Positions 1 through 9,891 of a stretch of 64,000 bases of DNA are shown here, one piece after another. The notes below the pieces were generated by a model. That model was given only the letters and a program-made list of their open reading frames with translations, searched no databases and was not told the DNA's origin. The translations under genes were made by a program, and so were the position numbers. Origin of the DNA: Actinopolyspora xinjiangensis (GTDB lineage Bacteria > Actinomycetota > Actinomycetes > Mycobacteriales > Pseudonocardiaceae). Each line of letters starts with the position of its first letter. The first letter of the stretch is position 1. The stretch is taken from the NCBI RefSeq assembly GCF_900104475.1, contig NZ_FNJR01000008.1, positions 186,001 to 250,000 on the forward strand, written 5' to 3'.

Positions 1-374
1 TGATCGACCCCGAGCGCGGTACTGGCGTTGCCCTGCGGGTCGAGATCGATGACCAGCACCCGCAGTCCCTGTACCGCCAGCGCGGTGGCGAGGTTCACCG
101 TGCTGGTCGTCTTGCCCACGCCGCCCTTCTGGTTGGCGACGGTCATGATCCTGCGTTGGTCGGGGCGGGGCAGCCGAGCCACCCCCGCCGGTGAGGTCGT
201 GGTGGACCGCTTGGCCTCCTCCGGCAGGGGAGTCCAGCCGATCCGTTCGGAACCGGCTTCCTCGGCCTGTGCGCCGTCTCCCGCCACAGCAGGGAAGCGC
301 ATCCCACCCACGGAACGACTCCTGGTTTCACGTGAAACATCATCGGTCTGGTTCGATTCCGGGCTCACCGTCAC
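1..374 (-). CDS. parA: ParA/Soj chromosome-partitioning ATPase, N-terminal part (cut by window edge)
   Basis: Reads leftward and runs off the left edge, so only about the first 125 codons are present. The deviant Walker A motif KGGVGKTTS and the following DLDPQGN are clear, which identifies a ParA/Soj ATPase that acts with ParB bound at parS to segregate the origin. The start is one of two in-frame GTG codons (374 or 368). The 374 GTG overlaps the rsmG stop as GTGA, while AAAGGA lies at a better distance from the 368 GTG. The roughly 80-residue extension before the Walker motif is variable and contains a parS site within the coding sequence (324-339). The C-terminal half and the expected parB lie outside the window. 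Confidence 0.93.
   Translation of the reverse strand, partial: MTVSPESNQTDDVSRETRSRSVGGMRFPAVAGDGAQAEEAGSERIGWTPLPEEAKRSTTTSPAGVARLPRPDQRRIMTVANQKGGVGKTTSTVNLATALAVQGLRVLVIDLDPQGNASTALGVD
324..339. promoter_or_regulatory. parS site 1 (inside parA)
   Basis: GGTTTCACGTGAAACA differs from the canonical ParB site TGTTTCACGTGAAACA only at its first base. It lies in the 5' coding part of parA. Confidence 0.9.
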
Positions 375-1150
375 CGTTCCTTTCTGCTCCGCCGGTTGTC
401 CGGCCGACGTGTCCGCCCCCCGCGAGCTCGCTTCCCGGAGCCGACGGAACGCGAGGTGGACGCCGAACGCCGCACCACGACGACGTTGGCCGGAGTCTCC
501 AGCACATCCGCTCCACAATCACGTACCTCGGCCGAGTCACCACCACGACGAACGATCGCGGCACGATCGCGCTCCAGCTCCTCGACCGCACTGGCTCCTT
601 TCTGCGCGAGCAGCCATCCACCGGGACGTAGCAGCGGTAGACACCATTCGGCGAGCCGCTCCAACGAACTCACCGCCCGAGCCACGACGAAATCCTGATC
701 GTGCAGCCGGGTGCGGACGGCCTTGTCCTCCGCTCGTCCCCGCACCACCGTCACGGACAGTTCCAGATCATCCGTCAGTTCCTCCAGCCACGCGACCCGA
801 CGCGCCATCGGTTCCAGCAGTGTGACGGCCAGATCCGGACGAGCGATCGCGAGCGGTATACCGGGCAGCCCCGCTCCGGAGCCGACATCCACCACCGTGG
901 CCTCTCGTGGCAGCAACTCGTGCAGCACGGCCGAGTTGTAAATGTGGCGCTCCCAGAGCCGGTCTCCCTCCCGAGGACCGATCAAGCCACGTCGCACGCC
1001 ATCCGTCAAGAGGCGTTCCGCGAACTCCCTCACCAGTGACGCCCGATCACCGAAAATCATCCGCTCCGGTGACATCCACTCCGCCCCTTGTGCGGCTTCA
1101 CCCGTATCGTCGTCGGCCGGGAAGGGCCCGACCGGTCTCTCATCATCCAA
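371..1150 (-). CDS. rsmG: 16S rRNA (guanine-N7) methyltransferase RsmG (GidB)
   Basis: 259-residue SAM-dependent methyltransferase that modifies 16S rRNA near the decoding centre; in other bacteria its loss gives low-level streptomycin resistance. The SAM-binding motif [12 protein letters not shown] is at about residues 86-97, and the following region fits RsmG. The C-terminal 30 residues are basic and low in complexity. The start used is a TTG preceded by GAAGAGG; an internal ATG ([10 protein letters not shown], about residue 26) is a possible alternative. The stop overlaps the parA start by four bases, so the two genes are probably translationally coupled, the usual jag-rsmG-parA-parB order. 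Confidence 0.93.
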   Translation of the reverse strand: MDDERPVGPFPADDDTGEAAQGAEWMSPERMIFGDRASLVREFAERLLTDGVRRGLIGPREGDRLWERHIYNSAVLHELLPREATVVDVGSGAGLPGIPLAIARPDLAVTLLEPMARRVAWLEELTDDLELSVTVVRGRAEDKAVRTRLHDQDFVVARAVSSLERLAEWCLPLLRPGGWLLAQKGASAVEELERDRAAIVRRGGDSAEVRDCGADVLETPANVVVVRRSASTSRSVGSGKRARGGRTRRPDNRRSRKER

Positions 1151-1198
1151 CAGTCCGCCTCTTCGACACCCCGGTTGCGATCCCGTTCATCATAGTGT

Positions 1199-1214
1199 CG
1201 TTTCACGTGAAACA
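1199..1214. promoter_or_regulatory. parS site 2 (upstream of rsmG)
   Basis: CGTTTCACGTGAAACA contains the full 14-base palindromic core TTTCACGTGAAA with flanking C and A. It sits in the gap between jag and rsmG. Confidence 0.88.
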
Positions 1215-1251
1215 CGGCTCGAAGGCGAACACGAACCCAACCGGCCACCAA

Positions 1252-1270
1252 AAATGAATAATATTCATTT
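1252..1270. promoter_or_regulatory. AT-rich perfect palindrome between two parS sites
   Basis: AAATGAATA-A-TATTCATTT, two 9-base arms around a central A. It stands out in a region of about 70% GC and lies upstream of rsmG, so it may be part of the rsmG-parA promoter or an operator. No regulator is assigned. Confidence 0.5.
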
Positions 1271-1351
1271 ACTGTCTCGGCAGTCGCCGCGTGGCACCCC
1301 TCACCCATCGAACCGGAGTGAACAGCGCACCGTGGCTCCCGCCCACAGGGC

Positions 1352-1367
1352 GGTTTCACGTGAAACA
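1352..1367. promoter_or_regulatory. parS site 3 (jag-rsmG gap)
   Basis: GGTTTCACGTGAAACA, identical to site 1. Sites 2 and 3 are about 150 bp apart in the same intergenic gap. Confidence 0.9.
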
Positions 1368-1448
1368 CCCCGCCGGTTCCAGCGCGCGATCCACCCCGGC
1401 GGCGCACCTCTCGACCGAAGCACGACCGAACCTCCCCGGACACAACAC

Positions 1449-1477
1449 TGCCCCTGTGACGCGAGATCACAGGGGCA
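1449..1477 (-). terminator. Hairpin downstream of jag
   Basis: Perfect 11-bp stem TGCCCCTGTGA / TCACAGGGGCA with a 7-base loop, 46 bases beyond the jag stop on its strand. There is no T run, as is common for actinobacterial terminators. It probably ends the rpmH-rnpA-yidD-yidC-jag transcript. Confidence 0.7.
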
Positions 1478-1522
1478 GCATCGCAACGACCGAGCGGAGC
1501 GGAAGAGCTACACGCCGAACAC

Positions 1523-2089
1523 TCACCCGACCCGGTAAACGATCACACGCCTGCTCGGCGGTTCCCCCTCGCCTTCACTGGTGACTCCCGAGACGGTCGC
1601 GACCGCGTCGTGGACCACCTTGCGCTCGAAGGGACTCATCGGGCGCAGCCGCTGGGTCTTGCCGGTACTGGCGACCTTCTCCGCCGTCCGGCGCCCGAGG
1701 TCGCTGAGCTCGTTGCGCCGGTTCGCGCGCCAGCCCGCGATGTCCAGCATCAGCCTGCTGCGCACCCCGGTCTCCTGCTGCACGGCCAGCCGGGTGAGCT
1801 CCTGCACCGCTTCGAGGACCTCGCCCTGCGAACCGACGAGCTTCTCGAGATCCTTGCCACCGTCCACGCTCACCACGGCCCGGCCCGACTCCACATCCAG
1901 ATCGATGTCACCGTCGTAGTCGAGCAGGTCCAACAGCCGTTCCAGGTAGTCACCGGCGATATCGCCTTCACGCACCAGATCGGCTTCGCTCCTGGCCATC
2001 GAGCCGCTGTCCTGATCAGCGGCCTGCTCGGCACCACCCGCTGCCACGGACTGCTCGTCCTGGCCGGCCTCCTGCACGGTATCGGACAC
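1523..2089 (-). CDS. jag: Jag/KhpB-like RNA-binding protein (KH + R3H domains)
   Basis: 188 residues: an acidic Gln/Ala-rich N-terminus, then a KH-type domain (LEKLVGSQGEVLEAVQ) and a C-terminal R3H domain (RLRPMSPFERKVVHDAV, with the conserved R...H spacing). Jag/KhpB proteins bind RNA and influence cell elongation in Gram-positives; the direct targets here are unknown. The chosen GTG has AGGAG eight bases upstream. A longer frame starts at a GTG overlapping the yidC stop (2125) but lacks that ribosome site. Its position just after yidC is the usual one. Confidence 0.9.
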   Translation of the reverse strand: MSDTVQEAGQDEQSVAAGGAEQAADQDSGSMARSEADLVREGDIAGDYLERLLDLLDYDGDIDLDVESGRAVVSVDGGKDLEKLVGSQGEVLEAVQELTRLAVQQETGVRSRLMLDIAGWRANRRNELSDLGRRTAEKVASTGKTQRLRPMSPFERKVVHDAVATVSGVTSEGEGEPPSRRVIVYRVG

Positions 2090-2121
2090 TGCGTGTCTCC
2101 TCTCTGGAGGTGCGTACGGAC

Positions 2122-3072
2122 TCACCGGCGCTCGTCCGGCCCGTCCGCTTCGCTGGAACGGTCTTCCGGTATTCCGGGCGATTCGGCTCGCTCGTCGCCT
2201 TTCGGCCGATCGGGGACGTCCTCCCGCTCGACTGTCGAGGAGTCGACCACCGCGGGCGCCGCTTCACGCGTCTGCTGCCGCTGTGCTTCCTCCAGGTCGA
2301 TGCGTCGAAACACGATACGCTGCTGTCCCAGGGTCCAGAAGTTGTTCGCCAACCAGTACAGCAGGATCGCCAGCGGCAGGAAGGGCCCGGCGATCACCGC
2401 GAACATCGGCAGTATCCACAACATGATCCGGTTCATCATCGCCTGCTGGTTCGGCGACCCCACCGAGGAGTTCCCCTCACCGCGCTGCCGGGCTATCGAG
2501 TGGCGCGTGGTGAAGTGCGTCGCTACCGCCGCGACGAGCATCAGCGGCACCCCGACCAGGAGCATGGAGCTCCGGTCGGTCCCGAACGAGGCCAGCTCCT
2601 CGGCCGGAGCGGTGATCGTACCGGACAGGCTGGCCCCGAACAGATGAGCGTCGAGGAAGGAACGCACCCCCTCCTCGCCGAAGAAGTAGTTGCTCGTCTC
2701 ACCCGGCTGGAAACCGTTGAGCACGCGGAACAGCCCGATGAACACCGGAACCTGCACGAGAACGGGCAGGCAGCCGCCGAGCGGGTTGAACCCCTGCTCG
2801 GACTGCAGCTTGCGCATCTCGGCGGTCAGGCGCTGCGGATCGTCGGAGTACTCCCGCTGCAACCGCTGGATGTGGGGCGCCACTTCCTGCATCTTGCGCA
2901 TGGAGCGCACCTGGTGCACGAAGGGCTTGAACAGCAGCGCCCGCAGCGTGAACACCAGGAAGACCACGGAGAGCGCCCAGGCGTAACCACTGTCCGGTTC
3001 GAGCAGCGCGCCGAAGACGGTGTGCCAGAACAGCAGGATGGCCGAGACCGGGTAGTTGATGAAGTCCAGCAC
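2122..3072 (-). CDS. yidC: YidC/Oxa1-family membrane protein insertase
   Basis: 316 residues. It inserts and folds membrane proteins, alone or with Sec, in the cytoplasmic membrane. Recognisable features are the N-terminal hydrophobic segment (about 8-28), the hydrophilic loop with KMQEVAPHIQRLQREY, and the GCLPVLVQVPVFIGLFRVL helix (about 110-130) typical of Oxa1/YidC, followed by further membrane segments ending in WILPMFAVIAG. The C-terminal 60 residues are charged and cytoplasmic. The start is GTG. It lies 6 bases after yidD in the same operon. Confidence 0.95.
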   Translation of the reverse strand: MLDFINYPVSAILLFWHTVFGALLEPDSGYAWALSVVFLVFTLRALLFKPFVHQVRSMRKMQEVAPHIQRLQREYSDDPQRLTAEMRKLQSEQGFNPLGGCLPVLVQVPVFIGLFRVLNGFQPGETSNYFFGEEGVRSFLDAHLFGASLSGTITAPAEELASFGTDRSSMLLVGVPLMLVAAVATHFTTRHSIARQRGEGNSSVGSPNQQAMMNRIMLWILPMFAVIAGPFLPLAILLYWLANNFWTLGQQRIVFRRIDLEEAQRQQTREAAPAVVDSSTVEREDVPDRPKGDERAESPGIPEDRSSEADGPDERR

Positions 3073-3078
3073 TTGGGG

Positions 3079-3420
3079 CTACTCCTCGCCGGTGGAACGC
3101 TCTGCGGCGCGACGTGCATCACGCTGTTTCGGGGCCTTCCGGGGCGGCACCGGATCGATCCCACCCGGGTGCCAGGGACCACAACGCAACAACCGCCACA
3201 CGGCCAGCCAGCCACCCCTGATCGCCCCGTGGACCCGCAGCGCCTCCACGGCGTAGGCGCTGCAACTCGGATAGAACCGGCAGGTGGGCGGAAGCAGCGG
3301 GGAGATGACCCTGCGGTAGGCGTGAACGGGCAGCGACAGCAGCCAGGCGACCGGCCCCGGGCGGGTCGTGGGAACCGCTGCCGAGTCCTCGGGCGAACCG
3401 GAGTCTTGCTCTGCCATCAC
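3079..3420 (-). CDS. yidD: YidD membrane-protein insertion efficiency factor
   Basis: 113 residues. YidD is a small amphipathic membrane-associated protein that helps YidC-dependent insertion. The diagnostic motif [15 protein letters not shown] followed by [19 protein letters not shown] is intact, including both conserved cysteines and the CGP-HPGG signature. The start GTG overlaps the rnpA stop as GTGA, indicating translational coupling between rnpA and yidD. Confidence 0.95.
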   Translation of the reverse strand: MMAEQDSGSPEDSAAVPTTRPGPVAWLLSLPVHAYRRVISPLLPPTCRFYPSCSAYAVEALRVHGAIRGGWLAVWRLLRCGPWHPGGIDPVPPRKAPKQRDARRAAERSTGEE

Positions 3421-3914
3421 GCGGGATCCGTGGGGGAGTGGTCGCCACCACCGGCGAGGTCACCCGGGACCGGCAGACGCAGCTTCCGGGCCGCCTTGTC
3501 GATGTCCCGGCCGAGTTCGGCACTGGTGGCCGCCGCGGCGGGCGGCAACGCTCGTATCACCACCATTGTGCCAGGGGGCAGCGCCGGGAGGCGGTCGCGC
3601 ATCAGGTGTCGCAACTGCCGTGCCACCCGGTGCCGGACCACCGCGTTGCCCACGGCCTTGCTCACGACGAAACCCACCCTGGTCCGCTCCCGCGCATCCA
3701 GGGTGGGCGAGCTGTCGGATTTCCCGCGCGTGTTCTGGTCGTCCGGTTCCGCGACGGCACTGATGGCAGCCGACGACCTCATGGCCGTCCCGGAGGTTTC
3801 CCCCTCGGGAGTCAGTGCGTGTAGCACCAGACGTGGCCTGCCGGCCCGACGTCCACGACGTACGACCCGGGTGAAGTCCTGGCTGCGCCTGAGCCGCGCT
3901 GCCGCTGGAAGCAC
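3417..3914 (-). CDS. rnpA: Ribonuclease P protein component
   Basis: 165 residues, longer than the usual 110-130. This is the protein subunit of RNase P, which matures tRNA 5' ends with the M1 [23 protein letters not shown] at the N-terminus and the central [20 protein letters not shown] (RNP-motif region) are diagnostic. About 30 extra residues with no similarity I recognise lie between them (roughly 35-65, Ser/Glu/Thr-rich). It starts 12 bases after rpmH and overlaps yidD by four bases. Confidence 0.93.
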   Translation of the reverse strand: MLPAAARLRRSQDFTRVVRRGRRAGRPRLVLHALTPEGETSGTAMRSSAAISAVAEPDDQNTRGKSDSSPTLDARERTRVGFVVSKAVGNAVVRHRVARQLRHLMRDRLPALPPGTMVVIRALPPAAAATSAELGRDIDKAARKLRLPVPGDLAGGGDHSPTDPA

Positions 3915-3926
3915 GGCCCGACCCGA

Positions 3927-4070
3927 TCAGACGGTCAGACGCTTACGGCCCCTGCGGCGCCGAGCGGCCACGATGGCACGGCCGGCCCTGGTGTGCATCC
4001 GCTGCCGGAAACCGTGGGTCCTGGCCCGCTTGCGGTTGTTCGGCTGGTAGGTGCGCTTGCCCTTGCTCAC
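3927..4070 (-). CDS. rpmH: 50S ribosomal protein L34
   Basis: 47 residues, starting [20 protein letters not shown] and ending GRKRLTV: the whole-length L34 signature, very Arg/Lys-rich. GTG start. It is the first gene of the leftward rpmH-rnpA-yidD-yidC-jag operon and is divergent from dnaA, the classic origin arrangement. Confidence 0.97.
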   Translation of the reverse strand: MSKGKRTYQPNNRKRARTHGFRQRMHTRAGRAIVAARRRRGRKRLTV

Positions 4071-4651
4071 GGTCGGCTCTCCCGGTTACTACAGGCCAAC
4101 CATGCGCCTTACAAGGCACAAGATGGCCGCTGTGGCTCGGTCAAGTGTCCCCGCACTGGAAAACGGAAGCAGCGGAGGAACGATCCGTCCGCGACAGACG
4201 CACGCGCCGGTGTGCGCGCACGATCCCGTGCGGACGAACCAGGTTGAGTGCCGCGTCGGAGTGCTGACGACACAACCGTCGAACGCCCGCGTTACAGCGG
4301 GAGACCCAACGAGGGTACTTACCGGCGCGGCGGAGCGCGCAGCCGGGGTGCCGCTCAGCCGTGAAGCGAGCCTCGTCTCAGGGTAGCGCGCGGGGTCACC
4401 TCTTCGATCGAGGCCGTCCTCGGGGCGCCGACCGGGTGAATCGGCCGACCGGGTGAATCGAGTGCCCCCGAGAACCACCCCCGTCCGGCTCTGTCGTACC
4501 TTCGGCAGAGCTGTGGACAACTCTGTGGATACTTCGGTTCCGCCTTGGCGTGCACAGGTCATTCGACTCGGAACCGGCCACGCGGAGCGCGAGAACCAAC
4601 CGCCGGGGGTTCCGGGGTCTCACGGCGAACGAGGGGAGGGGGAGCTCAGCG
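4071..4651. promoter_or_regulatory. rpmH-dnaA divergent control region with DnaA boxes
   Basis: 581 bp without a gene. It should hold the leftward rpmH promoter and the rightward dnaA promoter. Two clustered DnaA-box-like 9-mers, TGTGGACAA (4512-4520) and TGTGGATAC (4524-4532), lie 120-140 bp before dnaA, consistent with autoregulation by DnaA. I could not fix a -35/-10 pair with confidence. Confidence 0.7.
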
Positions 4652-6532
4652 GTGTCCGACCACCAAGCCGATCTCGGTAGGGTCTGGGACGAGGTGGTGC
4701 ACGAGCTGTCCTCGGGAACGCTCTCACCCCAGCAGCGCGCGTGGATGCGCGTGACCCGCCCGATCGGGCTCCTGGACGGGACCGCACTGCTCGCGGCCCC
4801 CAGCGACTTCGCGAAAGAGGCCATCGAACGAGCCCTGCGGGATCCTATAACCGACGCGCTGTCGCGCAGGCTCGGCAGGGAGATCTCGCTGGCCGTGAAG
4901 GTGGACACCGCGGTTCCCGCCCCGACCCGGCCGGTCACACCACAACCGGCGGAGGAGGACGGCGAGGAACTCCCCGGCTCGGCCGAACCGGAGCCCGATC
5001 CCGACCCCGCGGAGGAGGACCGGGGGCGATCCGGCCAGGCGGAGCTTCCCTACGAGATCGGGTACGGCGCCCCACAGTCGAACGGGCCGGGCGGCTACAT
5101 CCCCACATCCGAGGCGGAGGGGTGGCACGGCAGGCCGAGCGAGAGCAGGCAGCGCCCCCGCTCCCCCCACGAGACCGAGGACTTCGGCAACACCGCCCAC
5201 ACGGGTTCGGTCGGCGGCGCGCTGCCCGCCGCCCCTCCGGACCAGCACCGCCCGGTGAGCAGCGGTTCGGACTACTCGTGGCAGGGCATGACCCCACTGC
5301 CGTTCGGCCCGCAGTACCGGGCCGGGGAGCAGCACGCCGACGTCGAGAGCGAGTCCGAAACCGAAGAGGACGAGGAAGGGGAGGCCCTGCGGGCGGCCAA
5401 CGAGATCTGGCCGACCTTCGGCGGGGAGAACAAACCGGAGCAGCAGCAGGGGCAGCCCTACACCGCGCCGAAGAACGGTCCACCCACCTCGCAGACCAGG
5501 TTGAACGCCAAGTACACCTTCGACACCTTCGTCATCGGCTCCTCCAACCGGTTCGCGCACGCGGCGGCGGTCGCCGGGGCCGAGGCTCCCGCCCGCGCCT
5601 ACAACCCCTTGTTCATCTGGGGGGAGTCCGGGCTGGGCAAGACCCACCTGCTGCACGCGGTCGGGCACTACACCCAGCGGCTCTTCCCCGGAATGCGGGT
5701 GCGTTACGTCTCCACCGAGGAGTTCACGAACGACTTCATCAACTCGCTGCGCGACGACCGCCAGGTCGCCTTCCAGCGGCGCTACCGGGACGTGGACGTG
5801 CTGCTCGTGGACGACGTGCAGTTCCTCGAGGGCAAGGAGGGGACGCAGGAGGAGTTCTTTCACACGTTCAACACGCTGCACAACTCGAACAAGCAGATCG
5901 TGGTCTCCTCCGATCGCCCGCCGAAGAGCCTGCACACGCTGGAGGACCGGCTGCGGACGCGGTTCGAGTGGGGGCTGATCACCGACATCCAGCCTCCGGA
6001 GCTCGAAACCCGCATCGCGATCCTGCGCAAGAAGGCGGCGCAGGACCGGCTGGCCGCCCCCGCCGAGGTTCTGGAGTTCATCGCGGCACGCATCGAGCGC
6101 AACATCAGGGAGCTGGAGGGGGCGCTGATCAGGGTGACCGCGTTCGCCTCGCTGAACCAGCAGCCGGTGGACGTCCAGCTCGCCGAGATCGTGCTGCGCG
6201 ACCTGATCCCGGACGACGCCCAACCGCCGGAGATCAGCACCCAGACCATCATGTCCATGACCGCCGAGTTCTTCGGAGTCACCGTGGACGATCTGTGCGG
6301 ACCCGGCAAGACCAAGGCGCTGGCCCAGGCGAGGCAGATCGCCATGTACCTGTGCCGGGAGCTCACCGACTCCTCACTGCCCAAGATCGGCCAGAGTTTC
6401 GGCGGCAGGGACCACACGACGGTGATGCACGCCGACAAGAAGATCCGCAAGGCCATGGCAGAGCGGCGCCGGGTCTACGACCACGTGCAGGAGCTCACCG
6501 CGAGGATCAAGCAGCAGGCCTCGTTCCTCTAA
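4652..6532 (+). CDS. dnaA: Chromosomal replication initiator protein DnaA
   Basis: 626 residues from the GTG preceded by GGGGAGGGGGAG; an upstream in-frame ATG (4550) lacks such a site. Domain I (about 1-90) begins [15 protein letters not shown]. Domain II (about 95-290) is a long acidic Pro/Gly/Gln-rich linker, typical of actinobacteria. Domain III has Walker [10 protein letters not shown] (about 326) and Walker [14 protein letters not shown] (about 381). Domain IV ends with the DNA-binding signature [14 protein letters not shown]. It binds the DnaA boxes in the following intergenic region and opens oriC. Confidence 0.97.
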   Translation: MSDHQADLGRVWDEVVHELSSGTLSPQQRAWMRVTRPIGLLDGTALLAAPSDFAKEAIERALRDPITDALSRRLGREISLAVKVDTAVPAPTRPVTPQPAEEDGEELPGSAEPEPDPDPAEEDRGRSGQAELPYEIGYGAPQSNGPGGYIPTSEAEGWHGRPSESRQRPRSPHETEDFGNTAHTGSVGGALPAAPPDQHRPVSSGSDYSWQGMTPLPFGPQYRAGEQHADVESESETEEDEEGEALRAANEIWPTFGGENKPEQQQGQPYTAPKNGPPTSQTRLNAKYTFDTFVIGSSNRFAHAAAVAGAEAPARAYNPLFIWGESGLGKTHLLHAVGHYTQRLFPGMRVRYVSTEEFTNDFINSLRDDRQVAFQRRYRDVDVLLVDDVQFLEGKEGTQEEFFHTFNTLHNSNKQIVVSSDRPPKSLHTLEDRLRTRFEWGLITDIQPPELETRIAILRKKAAQDRLAAPAEVLEFIAARIERNIRELEGALIRVTAFASLNQQPVDVQLAEIVLRDLIPDDAQPPEISTQTIMSMTAEFFGVTVDDLCGPGKTKALAQARQIAMYLCRELTDSSLPKIGQSFGGRDHTTVMHADKKIRKAMAERRRVYDHVQELTARIKQQASFL

Positions 6533-6899
6533 CCGTTCGCCCTCTTGCCGTGGGTGGTTTCGTGGCGGAACCTCTCGCGGAATCCCACCGCGGGTGCCGG
6601 AGACATCGGGGCGACCTACGGGACGTCTCCGGCAGTCCTCGCGAGAACCGCACGCGAGAACCCGCGGCGGTGCCGCTTGCGGAGGTGGTCGGGGTTCGGC
6701 CCGCGGGCATGGCCGGAGCTCGGCACTCGTCGGCGCCGCGGGCACGGCGGTTCCACGAGAAATCGACATCCACCTCGGCCGACGGGACCTCACGTACCGG
6801 AGCCCCACTCGGAGGCTCAACCTCTCTCCACCGTGCCGAGCGGCTCGACCTCCCCGACCCCTCATTCCGAACAATCGGACAAAGCTGATCAAACGGATC

Positions 6900-7440
6900 C
6901 GCACACAACCTTGATCACGTTTCGTGAGCGGGGTGCACAAAGATCACACAAATGTGAATTTCCACATCCGACCACGAACGAAAGTCACCTGAAAGTGGGG
7001 TTGTACACAGCTTCGAGCCTCCCCAAGGATGAGCTGGGGCAGCGGCCAACTCGCCCACAGGCTGTACACAACACCTCGGGACTTGCCCACAGCCGCTCCC
7101 CAGGTTACCCACAGGACATCCACAGATTTATCCACAACCTGATCGAGCGATCACAAGGTATCCACAAGGACTGGGGACAACCAGCGAAAATCTTGGGGAT
7201 CGTCTGTGGATCAACACCTCCCCAACTGTGGACAACTCGCCTTGTGGACAAATCGATCCACAGTGAAGCTTTTTCATCCCCAAGTTGCCCACAGGATGAT
7301 CCACAGCAGAAGAGGGGCACTCAGCAGCGAAAATCCGGGTTGTCCCCAACATCCACAGCCCCTACTACGGCTTCTCTTATTGGTTTTTCTCTAGATAAGG
7401 GAAGGAAGAGAAGGAGCGCGCCGAACGAAGATCAACTTTT
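6900..7440. other. oriC: dnaA-dnaN intergenic origin with many DnaA boxes
   Basis: The 1.15-kb gap between dnaA and dnaN (6533-7685) contains no gene. Its 3' half is packed with DnaA-box 9-mers in both orientations: TTGTACACA 7001, CTGTACACA 7062, TTGCCCACA 7083, TTACCCACA 7105, TTATCCACA (perfect) 7128, GTATCCACA 7158, TGTGGATCA 7205, TGTGGACAA 7227 and 7243, TTGCCCACA 7285, TGATCCACA 7297. An unusually AT-rich stretch (about 7370-7400, with runs of T and CTAGATAAG) borders the cluster on the dnaN side and is a candidate unwinding element. The first 350 bp of the gap shows nothing I recognise. Confidence 0.9.
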
Positions 7441-7685
7441 CGGCGAGTGCCGATCCGTCGGGCCGACGAACCCAGGACCCACGTCATGGGCGCACAGCGC
7501 ACGCTCTACCGTGGGAGACCCATCGGGCTCGAGAGCCGACGCGGGATGGCCGCGCTGGGTGGGGGTTCTCAGCACGATTCGCCGTACCCGCTTCGGTTCG
7601 CGGTGCACACAGCACACATCCGCATCCCGTTCGACCTGGCTCTCCACGGCGGAAGCACCGTGGAACCGGAACCGAAAGGACACTC

Positions 7686-8807
7686 ATGAAGATCCGTCTG
7701 GAACGTGACGGTCTCGCCGATGCTGTTGCCTGGGTCGCTCGTAGCCTGCCCTCGCGACCCCCGGTGCCGGTGCTGGGCGGGATGCTGTTGGACGCCGAGG
7801 ACGGCAAGCTGACCGTCTCCGGCTTCGACTACGAGGTCTCGGCGCAGGTGGGGGTGGACGCCGAGGTCGAAACCGGTGGCAGGACGCTGGTCTCCGGCAG
7901 GTTGCTCGCCGACATCACCAAGGCGCTGCCACAGCGGCCGGTCGAGATCACCGTCGACGGTTCCCGGGTGAGCATCACCTGCGGCAGCTCCCGGTTCAGC
8001 CTGCCCACGATGCCTGTCGAGGACTATCCCCAGCTGCCCCGGATGCCCGAGCTCGCCGGATCCGTGCAGGGGGACGCGTTCAGCGCGGCGGTGGCCCAGG
8101 TGGCCGTCGCCGCGGGCAAGGACGAGACGTTGCCCATGCTCACCGGGGTGCGGATCGAGATCAACAACGACCAGCTCACCCTGGTGGCCACCGATCGGTT
8201 CCGGCTCGCCATGCGTGAGCTCACCTGGCAACCCGCGGAGTCGGTCGAGGACACCGAGGTCCTGGTCCCGGCCCGGACCCTGGCCGAGTCTGCCAAGACG
8301 TTGGGCGGAGCCGGGACCACCGTGGAACTCTCGCTGGCCTCCTCCGACGGGCTGCTCGGCCTCTCCGGCACCACGCGCCGGAGCACGACGAGGCTGCTCG
8401 ACGCCGAGTTCCCGCCCTACCGCAAGCTGTTGCCCGACGAGTACTCCACCTCCGCCGTGGTCGACGTCGGTACCCTCACCGACGCCATCAAGCGCGTCTC
8501 CCTGGTCGCCGAGCGCGGCACCCAGGTGCGCCTGGAGTTCTCCGAGAACGCGCTGCGGCTGACGGCGGGCGGCGACGACGAGGGCAGTGCCGAGGAGGAA
8601 CTGCCGGTCGAGTTCGAGGGCGAACCGCTCACGATCGCGTTCAACCCCAGCTACCTGCAGGACGGGCTGTCCGCGTTGAAGGCGGACCGGGCCCGCATGC
8701 TGTTCACGACTTCCAGCCGCCCTGCCGTGATCAAGCCGGCCGGTGAGGACGGCGAGGTGCTTCCCGGTTATCTGTACCTGCTCATGCCGGTTCGGATGCC
8801 GGGCTGA
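7686..8807 (+). CDS. dnaN: DNA polymerase III sliding clamp (beta subunit)
   Basis: 373 residues, full length for a bacterial beta clamp, which dimerises into a ring and tethers DNA polymerase III. It starts [32 protein letters not shown] and ends [10 protein letters not shown], both characteristic; the terminal LMPVR contributes to the client-binding groove. The ATG has AAAGGA ten bases upstream. It lies immediately downstream of oriC. Confidence 0.97.
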   Translation: MKIRLERDGLADAVAWVARSLPSRPPVPVLGGMLLDAEDGKLTVSGFDYEVSAQVGVDAEVETGGRTLVSGRLLADITKALPQRPVEITVDGSRVSITCGSSRFSLPTMPVEDYPQLPRMPELAGSVQGDAFSAAVAQVAVAAGKDETLPMLTGVRIEINNDQLTLVATDRFRLAMRELTWQPAESVEDTEVLVPARTLAESAKTLGGAGTTVELSLASSDGLLGLSGTTRRSTTRLLDAEFPPYRKLLPDEYSTSAVVDVGTLTDAIKRVSLVAERGTQVRLEFSENALRLTAGGDDEGSAEEELPVEFEGEPLTIAFNPSYLQDGLSALKADRARMLFTTSSRPAVIKPAGEDGEVLPGYLYLLMPVRMPG

Positions 8808-8927
8808 AAAGCGCAGGGCGTTCGCGCGACCCAACGCGGTGGGACGTCGGCTGCGACGGCGTTGCTGTCATCCCGAGCGGTGGGGACACCACCGGTCGGG
8901 GGTAGCGGAGTGCGAAAGGGAGTTTCG

Positions 8928-9815
8928 GTGCAACTGGGTCTGGTCGGTCTCGGCAAGATGGGCTACAACATGCGCCAACGGCTGCGCGCCGACGGCCACG
9001 AGGTCGTGGGATACGACCGTGACCAGCAGGTCGCCGACGTGTCCTCGATCTCCGCCATGGTGGCCGAACTCACCGCGCCGCGCACCGTGTGGGTCATGGT
9101 TCCCCACGGTGAACCCACCGCCAGCACGATCCGGGAACTCGCCGGGCTGTTGGAAGCGGGCGATCTCGTGATCGAGGGGGGCAACTCGCGCTACACCGAC
9201 GACCGGGAGAACGCGGAGTTGCTGGCCGGGTCGGGGATCTCCTACGTCGACGTCGGGGTCTCCGGCGGGGTGTGGGGTGCCGAGAACGGCTACGGCCTGA
9301 TGGCGGGCGGTGAGGCCGCCGACGTGGAGCGGGCCATGCCGATCTTCGACACGCTGCGCCCCGCCGGTGAGCGTTCCAAGGGATTCGTGCACGCGGGCCC
9401 GGTCGGCGCGGGCCACTACGCCAAGATGGTGCACAACGGCATCGAGTACGGCCTGATGCAGGCCTACGCCGAGGGATTCGAGCTGCTCGCCGCATCCGAG
9501 CTGGTCACCGACGTTCCCGGTACGATCAGGGCCTGGAGCCACGGCACCGTGGTGCGCTCCTGGCTGCTGGACCTGCTGGTCCGCGCCATGGAACAGGACC
9601 CCGGCCTGGAGCAGCTGGAGGGCTACGTCACCGATTCCGGCGAGGGGCGCTGGACCGTCGAGGAGTCCATCAACAACGCCGTGCCCACCCCGGCGATCAC
9701 GGCAGCGCTGTTCGCCCGGTTCGCCTCCAGGCAGGACGACTCTCCCGCCATGAAGGCGGTGGCCGCGCTGCGCAACCAGTTCGGCGGACACGCGGTGCGC
9801 TCCAGCGACGAGTGA
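8928..9815 (+). CDS. gnd: 6-phosphogluconate dehydrogenase, NAD+-type short form
   Basis: 295 residues. It oxidatively decarboxylates 6-phosphogluconate to ribulose 5-phosphate. The Rossmann motif GLVGLGKMG is at the N-terminus, the substrate segment [18 protein letters not shown] in the middle, and the catalytic lysine is in [16 protein letters not shown]. The length matches the short GndA/YqeC-like class rather than the 470-residue enzyme. The GTG start follows GAAAGGGAG; an upstream ATG at 8862 would add 22 residues unlike the family. Insertion of this gene between dnaN and recF is common in actinobacteria. Confidence 0.93.
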   Translation: MQLGLVGLGKMGYNMRQRLRADGHEVVGYDRDQQVADVSSISAMVAELTAPRTVWVMVPHGEPTASTIRELAGLLEAGDLVIEGGNSRYTDDRENAELLAGSGISYVDVGVSGGVWGAENGYGLMAGGEAADVERAMPIFDTLRPAGERSKGFVHAGPVGAGHYAKMVHNGIEYGLMQAYAEGFELLAASELVTDVPGTIRAWSHGTVVRSWLLDLLVRAMEQDPGLEQLEGYVTDSGEGRWTVEESINNAVPTPAITAALFARFASRQDDSPAMKAVAALRNQFGGHAVRSSDE

Positions 9816-9891
9816 GTCGTCCGGGTGGCACGCCCGGAGGGGCGCGCCACCCGACCGACCGGTTCCTGTCTCCTCCCACCCTAGGACCGTC

